Source: Cryptomeria japonica (Eukaryota; Streptophyta; Pinopsida; Cupressales; Cupressaceae). Taken from it: a stretch of DNA of 64,000 nt. Location of the stretch: contig NC_081415.1 in NCBI RefSeq assembly GCF_030272615.1, positions 102,404,796-102,468,795 of the forward strand. Direction: 5' to 3'. Under the pieces are notes generated by a model. The model had not been told where the DNA came from. It did no database searches and saw only the letters and a list, made by a program, of their open reading frames with translations. The position numbers and the translations under genes were made by a program. Below, in pieces: positions 22,561 to 33,121 of the stretch (its first letter is position 1; each line of letters starts with the position of its first letter).

Positions 22561-24754
22561 GTGTTAGTTGATAAATCCTTCAATATGGAGTGAGGCGTTA
22601 TGAGGTTGCTGGAAGGATGTATTGTCACTTTCGAAGAAAATGAGACATGGTGATGACCTCAAACTACCAACCATAGCTTGTAATTGATCTATATTTAGAT
22701 TTGCAGGGACTAACACCTCTTGGAGAGCTTGATCCAAGATTTTTTTATGAGATGGAGATAGGTGCAACAACTCTAAGATGGATATAAGTGCGGGCATCTT
22801 ATCTAAGTATTCCACAAGGTTATACTGCTTTGGGATGGAAGGTGTGCCTTGTGGAGCTGCTTTAATGGTGATCTTGCCACGACGTGTAACAACATTGCAG
22901 GTAGAGCTTGGATTTTTTATGGTAATGGTTGCAATTTGTTCATTGGCATCATATAGGTGGTTCATAGTGTAATTATAGGCGGCTCGCGTATCATCAGTGG
23001 TATTTGTGTTTCGCCCTAAAGTGGAAGGACCCCTTTGATCTTGTGATGGAAGTGGATTCTTAAACATATGATGATCATTGTTTTTTGTTTTTGGGTCGTG
23101 TCCTTCAATTTCAATCTCGCCTCGGTCAATAAGATCCTGAATAAGATCTTTCAGTATGTGACAATTGCTTGTTTTATGCCCTTTCCCTTGATGGAATTCA
23201 CAATGCTCGTTGTCCCTCCACCATGAAGGTTTGACCTGAGGTTCGTAATTTGATGTCTTTGGTAAGGTCACTAGATTTGAAGAAACCAACTGATGTAACA
23301 CTGTTTCAATAGGTTCCCCTAAGGGAGTGTATGTTCGTTTTGGTTTATAATTTTGCTGGAGTTGTCTGGGTTCCTCTTGAGGTACATTGCGTCCTTGATT
23401 TGGAGGAGCAACTGTGTTATTCTTGGGTGGGGAGTTTGTCCCACAAATCGAACCACATGTTGTGCACTTTTGATAGTCCTTGCATCTACAACCCCGTCAT
23501 TGACGATGTTTTTATTTTTATTCCAAAAGTTAGGCTTATCACTATTGAAGCATGGGCGAGGGCCATCCTTTGGCTCATTGTATATCTTGATAAGCCCTTT
23601 TTTTATGAGAGCTTGTTCACATTTTAAACCCTTGGTGATCATGTCATTGAAGGATTCTATGCCTTGCATGTCTAGGTGAAATTCCATTTCTTCGTTTAAG
23701 TTGGAAATAAATATTTCCACTAGTTCTTGTTTATGTAACCAAAGAAAGCGTCTGCTAGACATTTGATACCATCGTTGCAAGAAGACTGAAAAATAGCTCT
23801 CCTGGTTTTTGCTTAGTGTTACACAGATTGGCCATGGTGATATCACGTTCAATGTTGTGTGAGTAATGTGCAAGGAATTTCTGGACCAGTTCTTTGAATG
23901 TCCTAATGCCGCCTAGTAGTTGGGAAAACCATGATGTGGTTGTTCCTCCCAAACTTTGGGGAAAGAGTCACATTAGGTATGTGTCCTCATATGCCACTTC
24001 TAGGCAAGTTGAATGGAATTCTCTCACATGATCGTGAGGGTCTCCTTTTCCTTGATACTTTTTGAACTTAGGTGTCTCAAATCCTCATGGAAAAGGTGGC
24101 ATATGTAGATTCCTATCAAAGGGATAGGGACAAATATCATTAAGTGAAAACTGGTTTATTTTCATACCGCTATGGAGTTGTTGGGCTAAATTCTTGATTT
24201 GTTGTCTCAACATGTCAATGTCATTAGGAGGAGGAGGAGGTGGGGGATTTCCTTGATTAAGGTTGTATCTGATGTGATCTCGACCTCTTCCATCCTCATT
24301 ACAACTTTGGTGTTTCGATGCTTGTCTTAGTTGCGCAGTATCAAAATCAGAGGGTAGCTTGGCTCCCTCTTGGGCTAGTCTTAAAAAGTGAGCATCATCA
24401 TTGCTCCTGAGTATTTCATCAAAAAGTCAATTGAAGAGAGGGTTGTGTTGTGCCCTTTCTATTGCTGCAGGAGTAGGAGTACTTGGATTTTCATAATTTG
24501 TGTTTCCTCCAAGAGCTTTGTGGAATTCATTGAGATTTTCCTCCTCTTCCTCTTCTAGCTCGAGTTGTCTAGACCTTGATCAGGTTTGAGCTATTTTGTT
24601 TACAAGTTTTTGTTGAAGTTTGGTGAAAATGATTATGAGTTGGTGATGAAATGAAAGATTAATGGGTGATGGAGTGTTTTACATATGGATCTCTAGCACT
24701 AAAGGTAGATGTGACCAAAGTTTTTCCTTGAATTGCTTGTTGTGTTTGGTTGCC
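22561..24754 (-). pseudogene. Tat gag
   Basis: The likely start is ATG at 24754 (context CAATGGCAACC). An acidic stretch LELEEEEEENLNEF lies near 24570-24530 and a Pro-run near 24245. The capsid-like domain lies at about 23960-23600 (WFSQLLGGIRTFKELVQKF). The zinc knuckle CEFHQGKGHKTSNC (CX2CX3GHX4C-like, with the first pair altered) is at about 23190-23150. The frame 23301-22564 is open to its C-terminus. Gag packages element RNA into virus-like particles. Several stops and small frameshifts separate the open parts (23873-23319, 23952-23755). Confidence 0.78.
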
Positions 24755-24787
24755 ATTGATATGATAAGGTTTAGAGAGATCTGAGAT

Positions 24788-26468
24788 GTGTTACAGACCC
24801 AACTACCTAGTAATGAGAGGATTCACTCATAGACTAGTTTTAATCCACGTAGAAATGTCTCTTAGGATGAGTTTATCCTAGATGTAGAGACACTTTAAAA
24901 AGTGATGTGTTGTGTTTGATTCAAACAATATTGAAAGAGAACTTAGGACAAAACCTCTTTATGTTTCGAGAGTTGGAATGGGTTGTGTATGTGGGAAAAG
25001 TGGGTGAATAAAACTTAAAACGTGAAAATTACGAGAAATACCAATCCACACACACACACACAAGAATTCTTGGTGCAAGCTATGGAGTAACGTAGTGTTA
25101 CTCAGCTTCCCAAGGAGGGTCCCATGGTTCTCTATCTCACAATGTCCCTCAAACCAATATTTTGCTCTTAGATTACTGAGCAAAATGGTTTAGGGATGGC
25201 AAATATGAGAATGAGAGAGTTTTTTTTATTGATTTTAGTATGAGATGTATTATAAGCTAGGTATGATGCTAGAAATGTAATAAACTAAATGATAAGATGA
25301 CAGGGTTAGTATGAATACTATCCTAACATACTATATTTAGTCTATGATTGAACTAAAATGATAAATAAATTACTCTAGCATGCATATTCATGATTAATTT
25401 CTATTCTAAAAGAGGCTAAATGATGAACATAAAGATGATATGAAAGCTTGAAAGAATTTGAGCATAAGTGTAATGCTTCAAATTTGAGAGATGATTGTTA
25501 AAAATGGAGGCATGAGAGCTCTATTTATAGCACAAACAGGGCAATGGATGGTCAAGATTGAATGGTTTAATCAAGGGCCAAGTTTGAAAGTTGGGGATCC
25601 ATGTGCACAATTTGCACCAATGATATGGTGACAAATGTCAACATAGGATTGGGTTGAGAGAAGAGGTTGGAGGCATTAAAGGCCTGAGGAGACCTCATGG
25701 TTATCTAAAGGCTAAGGGTCAAGTCTAAGTTAGGTTTACCCAATGAATTAAGATCTAATCCAAAGATAAACCTTTGTGCAAATGATTAAGAGATAATCAT
25801 GGTCAAAGCATTAATGACCTGATGAGACCCTTGGGTTGGGTAGAGGTTGAGTCAAAACAAATGTTTTAACCATGTGGGAGGGTTTGAAATAGCCATTAAT
25901 GGTTATTGGAGACTTTGGGGATTAAGTGGTTGAAGGTTGGAAGTCTTCAATGGTTTTCAAAGACTTTAAGGGTTTTGGTGGTTGAAGGTTGAAAACCTTC
26001 AATGGTTATCCAAGACTTTGGGCCATTTGAGAAGTGACCTCCCTTTGCTTAGGGATGTGACAAAGTTTAGAGGGGGTTTAGGTTAATTAGAATTGGTTAG
26101 AAGATTCTAGAAGGGATTAGGAAGGGATTTAGGATTTTGCAAGTGGATGGGGGGGATAATAGGATTTAATTGAAATAATGATTTTAATTCAATTTGGTTG
26201 TAATTTGGGGAAATTAAATAAATTAGATTTATTCAATTTAGGATAACTATTTAATTAAATTTGAATTTAATTAAAAGTGGCTAGAGGGATTTAATTGAAT
26301 AAAATGATTTATTCAATAAATGGTATAGTGAATTTTATTTAAATAAATTGAATAATTTATTTAATAAAATAGAAGAATGTGGATAATTTAATTAAATTAG
26401 ATTTAATCAAATAGGGAAATGAACATAAAATATTCATTTAGGAATATGGTCATTTTTATACGTCTACA
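24788..26468 (-). repeat. Extra Tat-type LTR between leader and gag
   Basis: On the minus strand it starts TGTAGACGTATAAAAATG and contains a TATA box (CTATAAATAG near 25530). It shares much of its U3 half with the outer Tat LTRs, for example GCAATGGATGG and TCTAGAAGGGATTAGGA on the plus strand. Its other half (24788-25480) is unrelated to theirs and includes a CA microsatellite at 25047-25062. The exact inner end is unclear. GGTTG occurs at 26469-26473 and at 24748-24752, a possible TSD, but then the LTR would not end in CA. It is either a solo LTR nested in the leader or the true 5' LTR of the gag-pol, which would then sit inside an outer element. Confidence 0.5.
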
Positions 26469-26518
26469 GGTTGATGATGTGTGAATGTGAGAATGTGAGA
26501 ATGGATGAAATTTTAACT

Positions 26519-26929
26519 TCAATAGAAACTTTGTGTCACAAAAGGAACAAACTCTTCCTCTTCTCTTTCAGGGGTTGGTGTTTCTTCCCTAGCTGAATTA
26601 TATGTGATGCAAAAGTCTGGAAAGAAGGCAGGATTGATTTTGCCTCCCTTGTTTTTACGATAACTCAAAGCTCTATATTGAGTAAAAGCTCTGTGGTTTA
26701 AAGACTCTTGAAAAAACTCGTTTGATTTTCCTTGAAGATAGAGATGCATGTGACGTAAGAAGGTTCTATGGGAGACAAAGATTTGTCTATTAAGATAGAA
26801 GAATTTCCTTCTTTTGATGAAAGCCTTTGAGCTCGATGGTCTTTTCTTCAAGTCGATATGTTGATGAAGATTCTTCCTTCTCAAAATGTGAATAATGGTC
26901 ATATAGTTTGATAGTTTTGTTGTTTGCAC
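26519..26929 (-). CDS. Hypothetical ORF in the Tat leader, 136 aa
   Basis: An uninterrupted minus-strand frame lies between the 5' LTR and gag, in element-sense orientation. Its product is basic in the first two thirds (RRKFFYLNRQIF, HRTFLRHMHLYLQG) and acidic at the end (TPEREEEEFVPF). I recognise no domain. Ogre-type Tat elements are known to have an extra ORF upstream of gag, and the position fits. Being open in a sequence otherwise full of stops is mildly notable. It could equally be a chance frame. No ATG context or splice evidence was used. Confidence 0.3.
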   Translation of the reverse strand: MQTTKLSNYMTIIHILRRKNLHQHIDLKKRPSSSKAFIKRRKFFYLNRQIFVSHRTFLRHMHLYLQGKSNEFFQESLNHRAFTQYRALSYRKNKGGKINPAFFPDFCITYNSAREETPTPEREEEEFVPFVTQSFY

Positions 26930-28550
26930 TTTGTGTTTTTTTATCTTTGTTGGTTTTTGAAAATGTTTGTGTTGGATGAATACTTATTTTTGGAATTGAT
27001 TTTTGGTTTTTTTCTTTGACAAGAAAACAAAGAAATCACACAAACACAAGAATGTTGCCTCAAAAGGCACAAATAAGTGTGGGTCTAAATCAACCCAATC
27101 TTTGGACTTTTGTGACACTTTCCTTTCAAATATTTTTGAGTATGTTTTTCCAAAAAGCTTGAAGTCGGCTCAGTTTATCACTGGTCTTGACACAAAATGA
27201 AGACACTTCAAACACTCTTTATCCCTAAGGTCAAATGGCCAGTTGCGATAATTTCAGCCCACATCTTGATATTTCTTCAACTTTGGTACTACATACCTTA
27301 TGAATCCCGTTGTGGTAGGTAAGGATGTGATATACTAAGTCTTGCACGAGCATAACAAATAGATGATCCCTATGATGGGGAGTCACCACTTTTACCAGGC
27401 TACAAGTAACCTTTCAAAAAGCTATGTTTCTATTCAAGGAAATATGTATTGTGAGTATCTTGGGAGTAAAACCATCTATGCTCTTGCACTGAACTTCTCA
27501 CAAATATCCTCAATCAATAGAACGAGTGGGCTACTACATAAAGCTGTTTAGTAATTTTTGATGTCTTTGGACATAAGTTCATTCTGCAGTGACTCACTTA
27601 AGAACCTTGTAACTTGTGGTGGGGCCCATTTTTCCTTTTGGCAAGTTACACTGTAGGAACAATTATACCCAAGGCTATAGCTTTTGCTCACACCTGATTT
27701 CTATAGTGGCTCGAAGGATTTACCGCGCGAGGTCGTTTCCTAGAGTGATGTGTCTCTTGGCAGGCCTCTGTTAAAAAGATAAATTTTGAGTGTTACTAAC
27801 ACTTTTCTCTTGCACCTAGGTCCACGAAAACCAAGGGAGAGGAAAGTGTGTGTTAGAAGTAGGACCACTCAACAAAATTTTTGCACAAGTGTGCCAAACA
27901 CAAAAGACACTTATTCTTTTTAACTTATCATTGCAATATGATCTAACTATTTGGAGATGTTGCTCCAGCAACCATGGTGTTCTTTTTATCCTTCAAAGGC
28001 AATATGTTGAGTAAACTAGGAAATTGAAATCCTAGTCAACTAAATTGAGAACATGTTTTGCTTTGAAGTAAAATCGCTTTGTATTTTGAAAAATTTGACA
28101 AATTGAGGGTTCTTTTTAACTTGCACCAATGAAGTGTTGATTGTGATTTTTATCCTTGCAAGAAATTAAAGTTGTTTGTTTGTTTTAAACCCAAAATGAA
28201 AAGTTTATTCCTAACTTGCAAAAGAAAGCAAAGTTTGATTTGAGTTTGTGGTTCTTTTTAACTTTGCAAAATGAAGTTCTTTTTAAGCCTAAAAAGACAA
28301 GTTTTGATTTGTTTTAAAACACCAAAAACTAAAATGTGAGGTTCTTTTTACTGAAAAAGAGGAAATATGAATTCTTTTTAACCAATTTTTAGAAAACAGG
28401 TTAAAAACGAAATAAAAAATCCTAAATTAAACTCCTCCACCCTGCAAGAAATCATTAAAAACTTGCAAATAAAGAAATTAGAAAAATCTTAAATCTTATG
28501 TGGGCTTCCACAAGCCTAAATTCAATTTTTTGGTTACAATTTTGAGCTCT
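26930..28550. other. Non-coding Tat leader
   Basis: No domain was seen. The segment has repeated TTCTTTTTAACTT units at about 28105-28390 and ends next to a tandem repeat. It lies between the leader ORF and the PBS of the Tat element. Confidence 0.45.
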
Positions 28551-28757
28551 CTGGAACAAAAGCGCAACTTTAGAACAAAAGCGCAACTCTAGAACAAACA
28601 CACAACTTTAGAACAAAAGCGCGACTTTAGAACAAAAGCGTGACTTTAGAACAAAAGCACAACTTTAGAATAAAAGCGCAACAACTATGGTACAAAAGTG
28701 CGACTTTATAACAAAAGCGCAATAACTATGGGACAAAACCACAACTCTATGTTATAA
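28551..28757 (-). repeat. Tandem repeat of about 19-21 bp near the Tat PBS
   Basis: About ten imperfect copies of a unit resembling TAGAACAAAAGCGCAACTT (plus strand) run from 28551 to 28757. Individual copies differ by one to four bases and the last ones are longer. The array sits 260-490 bases inside the PBS, where retroelement RNAs often carry packaging or translation signals. Function is not known. Confidence 0.8.
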
Positions 28758-28799
28758 TAAAATTTTACAGAATTAAAACTGACAAACAGAGAGCACAAA

Positions 28800-28965
28800 A
28801 AGCGTTAAAAATTACAATAGCGCTATTTAAAGTACAATAACACTACAACAAAGACAAAAGCGCTAATTAAAGGGGGAAAGCACTACTTTAACTAACAAAA
28901 GCACTAAAACACCAACTTTCAAAGGTGCTAAAATGAGTTCAATAGCGCTAAAGTGCGACCTGTGT
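28800..28965 (-). repeat. AGCGCTA-motif cluster in the Tat leader
   Basis: The self-complementary heptamer-like core TAGCGCTA or AGCGCTAA recurs with AGCACTA variants (for example about 28821, 28859 and 28945). Read on the minus strand the units resemble those at 12190-12530 on the plus strand. Confidence 0.5.
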
Positions 28966-29020
28966 GTCACTTTCAACAAGCAAAATGTTAGTAGTTTTAA
29001 AAGAAGTTGCTTTGGATGCA

Positions 29021-29036
29021 CGTCGGGTTCACCAAA
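29021..29036 (-). other. Primer-binding site of the Tat element
   Basis: On the minus strand the sequence directly after the LTR end (AGCATCA) is TTTGGTGAACCCGACG. A TGG start directly at or within two bases of the LTR end is usual for a tRNA 3'-end complement. I did not assign the tRNA. Confidence 0.6.
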
Positions 29037-30467
29037 TGATGCTCTATAAAATGGGAGATGTTAGAAAAACTTGTGGTGTTATAACACATATGAGAAACAA
29101 CAAGAAACAAAGAGTTGTTAGTGTTAATCAACCAAAGACTATTCTAAGCAAGTATACAAAGAGAGACACTAAAAACATAATAAAATATTTGACCATTAAA
29201 GAAAATACAATAAGGCATCTCCAAATGCCTTCCACCATGCTTGTAGCTCCTCCTCTCTTATTCCTCTCCTCTCCAAGTTCCAAATTAGTGTAGCTCTTAG
29301 CATCTTTTTGCACTATGGATGCCTTATGGAGGTTCAAGATTGAAAAATGATTAATCTAATGCTATGCAAGTGTGAACAAAAGCTAAAATAAGAGATTATC
29401 TAATTAGCTAGTGTTGATTTTAAACCAAAAGAGTGAATATGATTGATTTATGCTAAATGCTCTCTAAAAATGACTATAATGTAAATGCATACAAGTTTTC
29501 AGGATCTAGATTATGAAGAAATGGACTCTATTTATAGGAAAAATGGAGCAATGGATGGTTAAGATTGAGTAATCTCAACAAGGGTCAGGATTGAATGGTT
29601 TATGATTCATGTGAGGACTTTCAACCCAATCCCATGATGACAAGTGTCAACATGAGATGGGTTGAGAGAGGAGGGAGGAAACATTAAATGCTTGACATTA
29701 CCTGAAGGTTAACTTGGGAGGTAAGGTTAAGGTTGGGTTGAGTGAATAAATTCATTATTCAAAGAATAATGCTTTTATCCAATGGATAAACTCTTGTGCA
29801 AGAGTTAGTGAGGATAACCATGGTCAAAGCAATAAATGCTTGAGGAGACACATGGGTCACATGAGGGCTGAGTTAGGGGTCAAAGTCCCTAACCATGGGT
29901 GCAAGTGGATTTAACCCTAAATGGTCATGCAAGAGCCATTAGTGGTTTAGAAGACTTTAGAGGTTAGCTTGTTGGACACATTAAGCCTTAAATGCTTTTC
30001 AAAGACTTTGAAGTCTTTGAAAAGTGACTCCAAGTTGCTTAAGAATGTGACAATATTTAGGGGATGGATTATGATAATTAGGAAGTGGTTAGAAGAATCT
30101 AGAAGGGGATTAGGATTGCAAGTGGGTTTGGTGGGTGAGGGAAAATAGGATTTTTATTAAAATAAAATTCATTTATTTCAACAAATAGGTGCAAGTTGCA
30201 TTTTTAGGAGAATGCAAGTGGGGGGGGATTTAATGATTTAAATAAATGTTAAATTTAATTTATTTAAAAAATGAAAGGGGATTAAATGAAATAATTAAAA
30301 TAAATTGAATAATTTATTTAATTAATAGGAGAATGTTTGAAGATGAGTTAATTAAATATTAATTTAATTAATTCATCTTAATTTAATTAACTGATGGCTA
30401 GTTGATTTTTAATCAAATAAATAGAAAATATTCATTTAATTAAACTGGACAGATCTATGTGACTACA
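29037..30467 (-). repeat. 5' LTR of the Tat element
   Basis: Its partner is 7470-8921. The minus-strand start TGTAGTCACATAGATC sits next to flank atatc. A TATA box (CTATAAATAG on the minus strand) lies at about 29525-29537. The inner end abuts the PBS. The AT-rich U3 has several inversions of TTAATTAAAT. Confidence 0.8.
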
Positions 30468-31197
30468 ATATCTATTCATCCACTTGAATAAGATAAATGT
30501 CCATTAATTTTTGTTTATCAAAATTATTTTAACAAACCAAATTCTATAAAAAAAAATATTGGTCATAATAATGAATCCATAAGATTAAAGTGGGAGTCAT
30601 TCAATCATAATTGTTGGCATGTCAAATGAGCAACTACTACAAAAAAATATTAAAAAAATTAGTGATTCTAAAATTAAAGACAATGAAGATTCTCAAGGAA
30701 CTACTAAAAAGCATGAGTGAGAAATTGGATCTAGATTACATCACGATCAATAGATATAGTTGAGAGGAGATGTTGATAAACAAATAACTTGGTCTAATTA
30801 ATATCAAAGTGAAGAGTAAACAAGTCAGTCAATAAATTTAATAAGCAACATGAGAGATAATGAGTATCTCATACATGATGATATGCACACTGTAACAACT
30901 ACACAACCTTGAATGATAAAGAGAAAAATATAATTGACATGATTATGGCATGCTACCATAGCGATCAAAATGAATTGTTGTTGCTCTTTATAATTTAAGG
31001 AATACAAAGAAGATGAAAGTCGTATATAATTGAGTTCATCGATCAAGCTCTTAAATATGCAACAATATCAAGGCGTTCTCTCTTTCTATTACTTGCACCA
31101 TTGGAGTTGCAACATTCAACATAGGAATGGCCACAATTTATTCCAAATTGAGAATATCAATAAGAGATTCCACTCAACCAAAAGAGACAAGAATAAC
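30468..31197 (+). pseudogene. Helitron-type helicase relic, piece 2 (Walker A region)
   Basis: This resumes the gene interrupted at 7469. Around 30500-30600 the plus strand reads FVYQNYFNKPN then ESIRLKWESF, matching the family block before the helicase core. Around 30905-31030 is LNDKEKNIIDMIMACYHSDQNELLLL, followed by a damaged Walker A (...KSYII, where intact relatives have GxAGTGKS). Around 31080-31135 LLLAP then ATFNIG matches motif Ia ('LLAPTG.AAFNI'). There are many stops. The last ten bases (31188-31197) are the left TSD of the MULE insertion. Confidence 0.7.
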
Positions 31198-31350
31198 GGT
31201 ATCTAGCCATAATAACCTAGCCAAAATAACCCTAGACACAATAACCCCATCATAATAATCTAAGGACAAAATAACCTAGGGTCATAATAACCCATGGACA
31301 AAATAACCCGTGGTCAAAATTTCCCATGGACAGAATAACCCATGGTCATT
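31198..31350 (+). repeat. Left TIR of the MULE
   Basis: Tandem 14-17 base units with the core AATAACC (for example CATAATAACC, AAAATAACCC) repeat about nine times. The reverse complement of 32345-32495 aligns with it unit by unit. Confidence 0.8.
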
Positions 31351-31849
31351 TTAGATCAAGCTAGTAAACTATAAATGACATAAAATCAATTAGAACATTA
31401 GAATTTAGATCATGTAGAAGGAATTAAACCAAGTTGAGAGAATATTTTAAATGGAGGTTGTCTCTTCATGTGCCCAGATGACCATAAATAGTCACAAAAA
31501 ATATTTATTAAATTAAATTATAAATATGATTACAAGGAACATGAACAAGCATGACAAAAGATTAAGTAACATTAATCTTTAAGATAAAAAATATACTTAT
31601 TGATTTTGAGTTAGGTTTCATGGGAGCTATTTTTGATTTTTTTTCCAAATGTCAATATTTGGGGACGTTTTTTCCATTTCTCTCAATGCTTGTGGAGGAA
31701 AGTTCAAGAAGAAGGTCTATAAACATGTTATAGTGTCAATGAAGTTTTTGCATTTGAGATCAAGAAACTTATTGCAATAGCTTTCGTGCCTCAGATAATT
31801 GTAATTGATGTATTTGAAACACTTCTATAATCTCCTTATTATACAGAAC

Positions 31850-32275
31850 ATGAGGAGACTCTGCAACCCATAATTGATTATTTTGAAGACACGTGGATTG
31901 ATAGACTAACCAGAAGAGGTAACAAATGATCACCCAAGTTTCCAATCACAATGTGGAATTGTTATTCAACTATTCAAGATAGTCTTCCCAAAACCAATAA
32001 TATTATTGAGGGATGGCACAGAGGATTTAGTGAATTGCTTCAAGCATCGCACATCAAGCATCGCACAATTCAGTCTGGAAATTCATCAAAGCGGTAAAAA
32101 AAGAACAGGGTCTCCAAGAGAATAAAATAGAGAAATATATGGTTGGATACACTGAGCAACCAAGCAGGGAAAAATACCGTGAACTCAAAGAAAGACTAAA
32201 AAGACTGGTTGATGGTTATGACAACCATAACATTTTAGATTATATAAGAGGCGTCACTCATACTTTGACACTTTA
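31850..32275 (+). pseudogene. MULE transposase C-terminal fragment
   Basis: Across two frames the plus strand encodes YFEDTWIDRLTRRG, FPITMWNCY, LPKTNNIIEGWHRGF, then VKKEQGLQENKIEKY and LDYIRGVTHT. This order (strand with catalytic region end, 'TNN..EGWH', 'KKEQ') is typical of the C-terminal part of MULE-type DDE transposases. The N-terminal DNA-binding and most of the DDE core are absent or unreadable. Stops and at least one frameshift are present. It would have cut and joined element ends. Confidence 0.75.
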
Positions 32276-32344
32276 ATTGAAAATTTGAATAAGAATTTTT
32301 TTAGCAAAATACATGTACTTTATAAATTTATTTTCCTTTCTCTA

Positions 32345-32495
32345 TATTCTTATGGGGATATTCTGTCCATGGGTTATCTGACCACAGGTTATTTTGGCTT
32401 GGGTTATTATGACCTTGGATTATTTTTTTCTTGGGTTATTATAGTCGGGTTATTCTATCCAGGGTTATTTTGGCTGGGTTATTATGTCCTACAAC
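32345..32495 (-). repeat. Right TIR of the MULE
   Basis: Tandem GGTTATTATGNCC-like units form the inverted counterpart of 31198-31350. The right border is fixed by the TSD copy starting at 32496. Confidence 0.8.
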
Positions 32496-32505
32496 CAAGA
32501 ATAAC

Positions 32506-33121
32506 AAGTTCTAAGAAGAAATAAGACACATTGAATACATATTGATTGATGAAATGAGTTTCATTGGACATATCTTGTTAGTAAATATAAATTTCCAATT
32601 TCGTCAAGCATTCTTACATGGTGTAAGCATGAGATTTGCAGGTATACATATGATTTTTATCAATAAAAACCAATATTTTATACTCTAATACATGTAACTA
32701 ATACACATTATCTTTCTATACTTATAAAACACAATATTGAAAATAATTGATATTGATTACTATTCGGGCATATCTATGATTTTTGTTGGATATTTGAGTC
32801 AATTACATCTAGTTAATGATATATTGATACATGACAATAACAAATAGACTATGTTATTGTGGGAGAAATTAAAATTATGCTTACTTTAGATAAAATATAT
32901 AGACAAGATAAAGAAAACATCCAATAAAAAGGACTTCATTAACTTATGACAAATATGAGAGATGCAAACCCAATAATTAATGACTAGAAACCACTATTAG
33001 CATCAATGCATCAAAAAATAAGGAGTTTGAAAACAATGTTCATTTATTTTTTTACAAATGATAATATTCATAATCATAACAAGAAAAAATAATATTATTT
33101 CAAACATCAAGTGTCGCATGT
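32506..33121 (+). pseudogene. Helitron-type helicase relic, piece 3 (Walker B region)
   Basis: About 32520-32640 encodes IRHIEYILIDEMSFIGHILL, the Walker B (DExx) motif of PIF1-type helicases, followed by FRQAF. After a poorly readable part, 32860-33116 gives LWEK...IDKI, then segments resembling 'RQ....F...L..IRDANP..NDW' and FENNVHLF with NHNK. These match the post-motif-III region of Helitron helicases. The gene breaks exactly at the CATGT target site of the chromovirus (33117-33121) and continues at 41249. Confidence 0.72.

Larger units (their letters stand above)
7470..30467 (-). mobile_element. Giant Tat/Ogre-like Ty3-Gypsy retrotransposon, about 23 kb
   Basis: Two related LTRs (7470-8921 and 29037-30467) are in direct orientation. 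On the minus strand each begins TGTAGTCACAT and ends AGCATCA. A PBS-like sequence (29021-29036) lies inside the 5' LTR and a PPT (about 8922-8940) lies next to the 3' LTR. The flanks are gtatc (7465-7469) and atatc (30468-30472), a 5-bp TSD with one mismatch. Between them lie gag-pol with two RNase H domains, the mark of the Tat lineage, and an antisense PMD open frame. The two LTRs differ by many substitutions and small indels, so the insertion is old. It landed in a Helitron-type helicase gene. Other LTRs are nested inside, so 23 kb is not the original length. Whether one or two Tat elements are merged here is discussed at 24788-26468. Confidence 0.75.
31198..32495 (+). mobile_element. Mutator-like (MULE) DNA transposon, 1.3 kb, with long repetitive TIRs
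   Basis: Inverted ends of about 150 bp (31198-31350 and 32345-32495) flank a decayed transposase. A perfect 10-bp TSD, CAAGAATAAC, lies at 31188-31197 and 32496-32505, within the 9-11 bp usual for Mutator-like elements. Each TIR is made of about nine tandem units resembling CATAATAACC. The ends read GGTATCTAG... on the left and, reverse-complemented, GTTGTAGG... on the right. The element sits inside the helicase relic between motifs Ia and II. It is too short for a full MULE transposase, so it is a deletion derivative. Confidence 0.8.

Noticed and set aside
28551-28757. Tandem array considered as a CRISPR-like array
   Set aside because: The units are adjacent, without unique spacers, and the DNA is plant nuclear.
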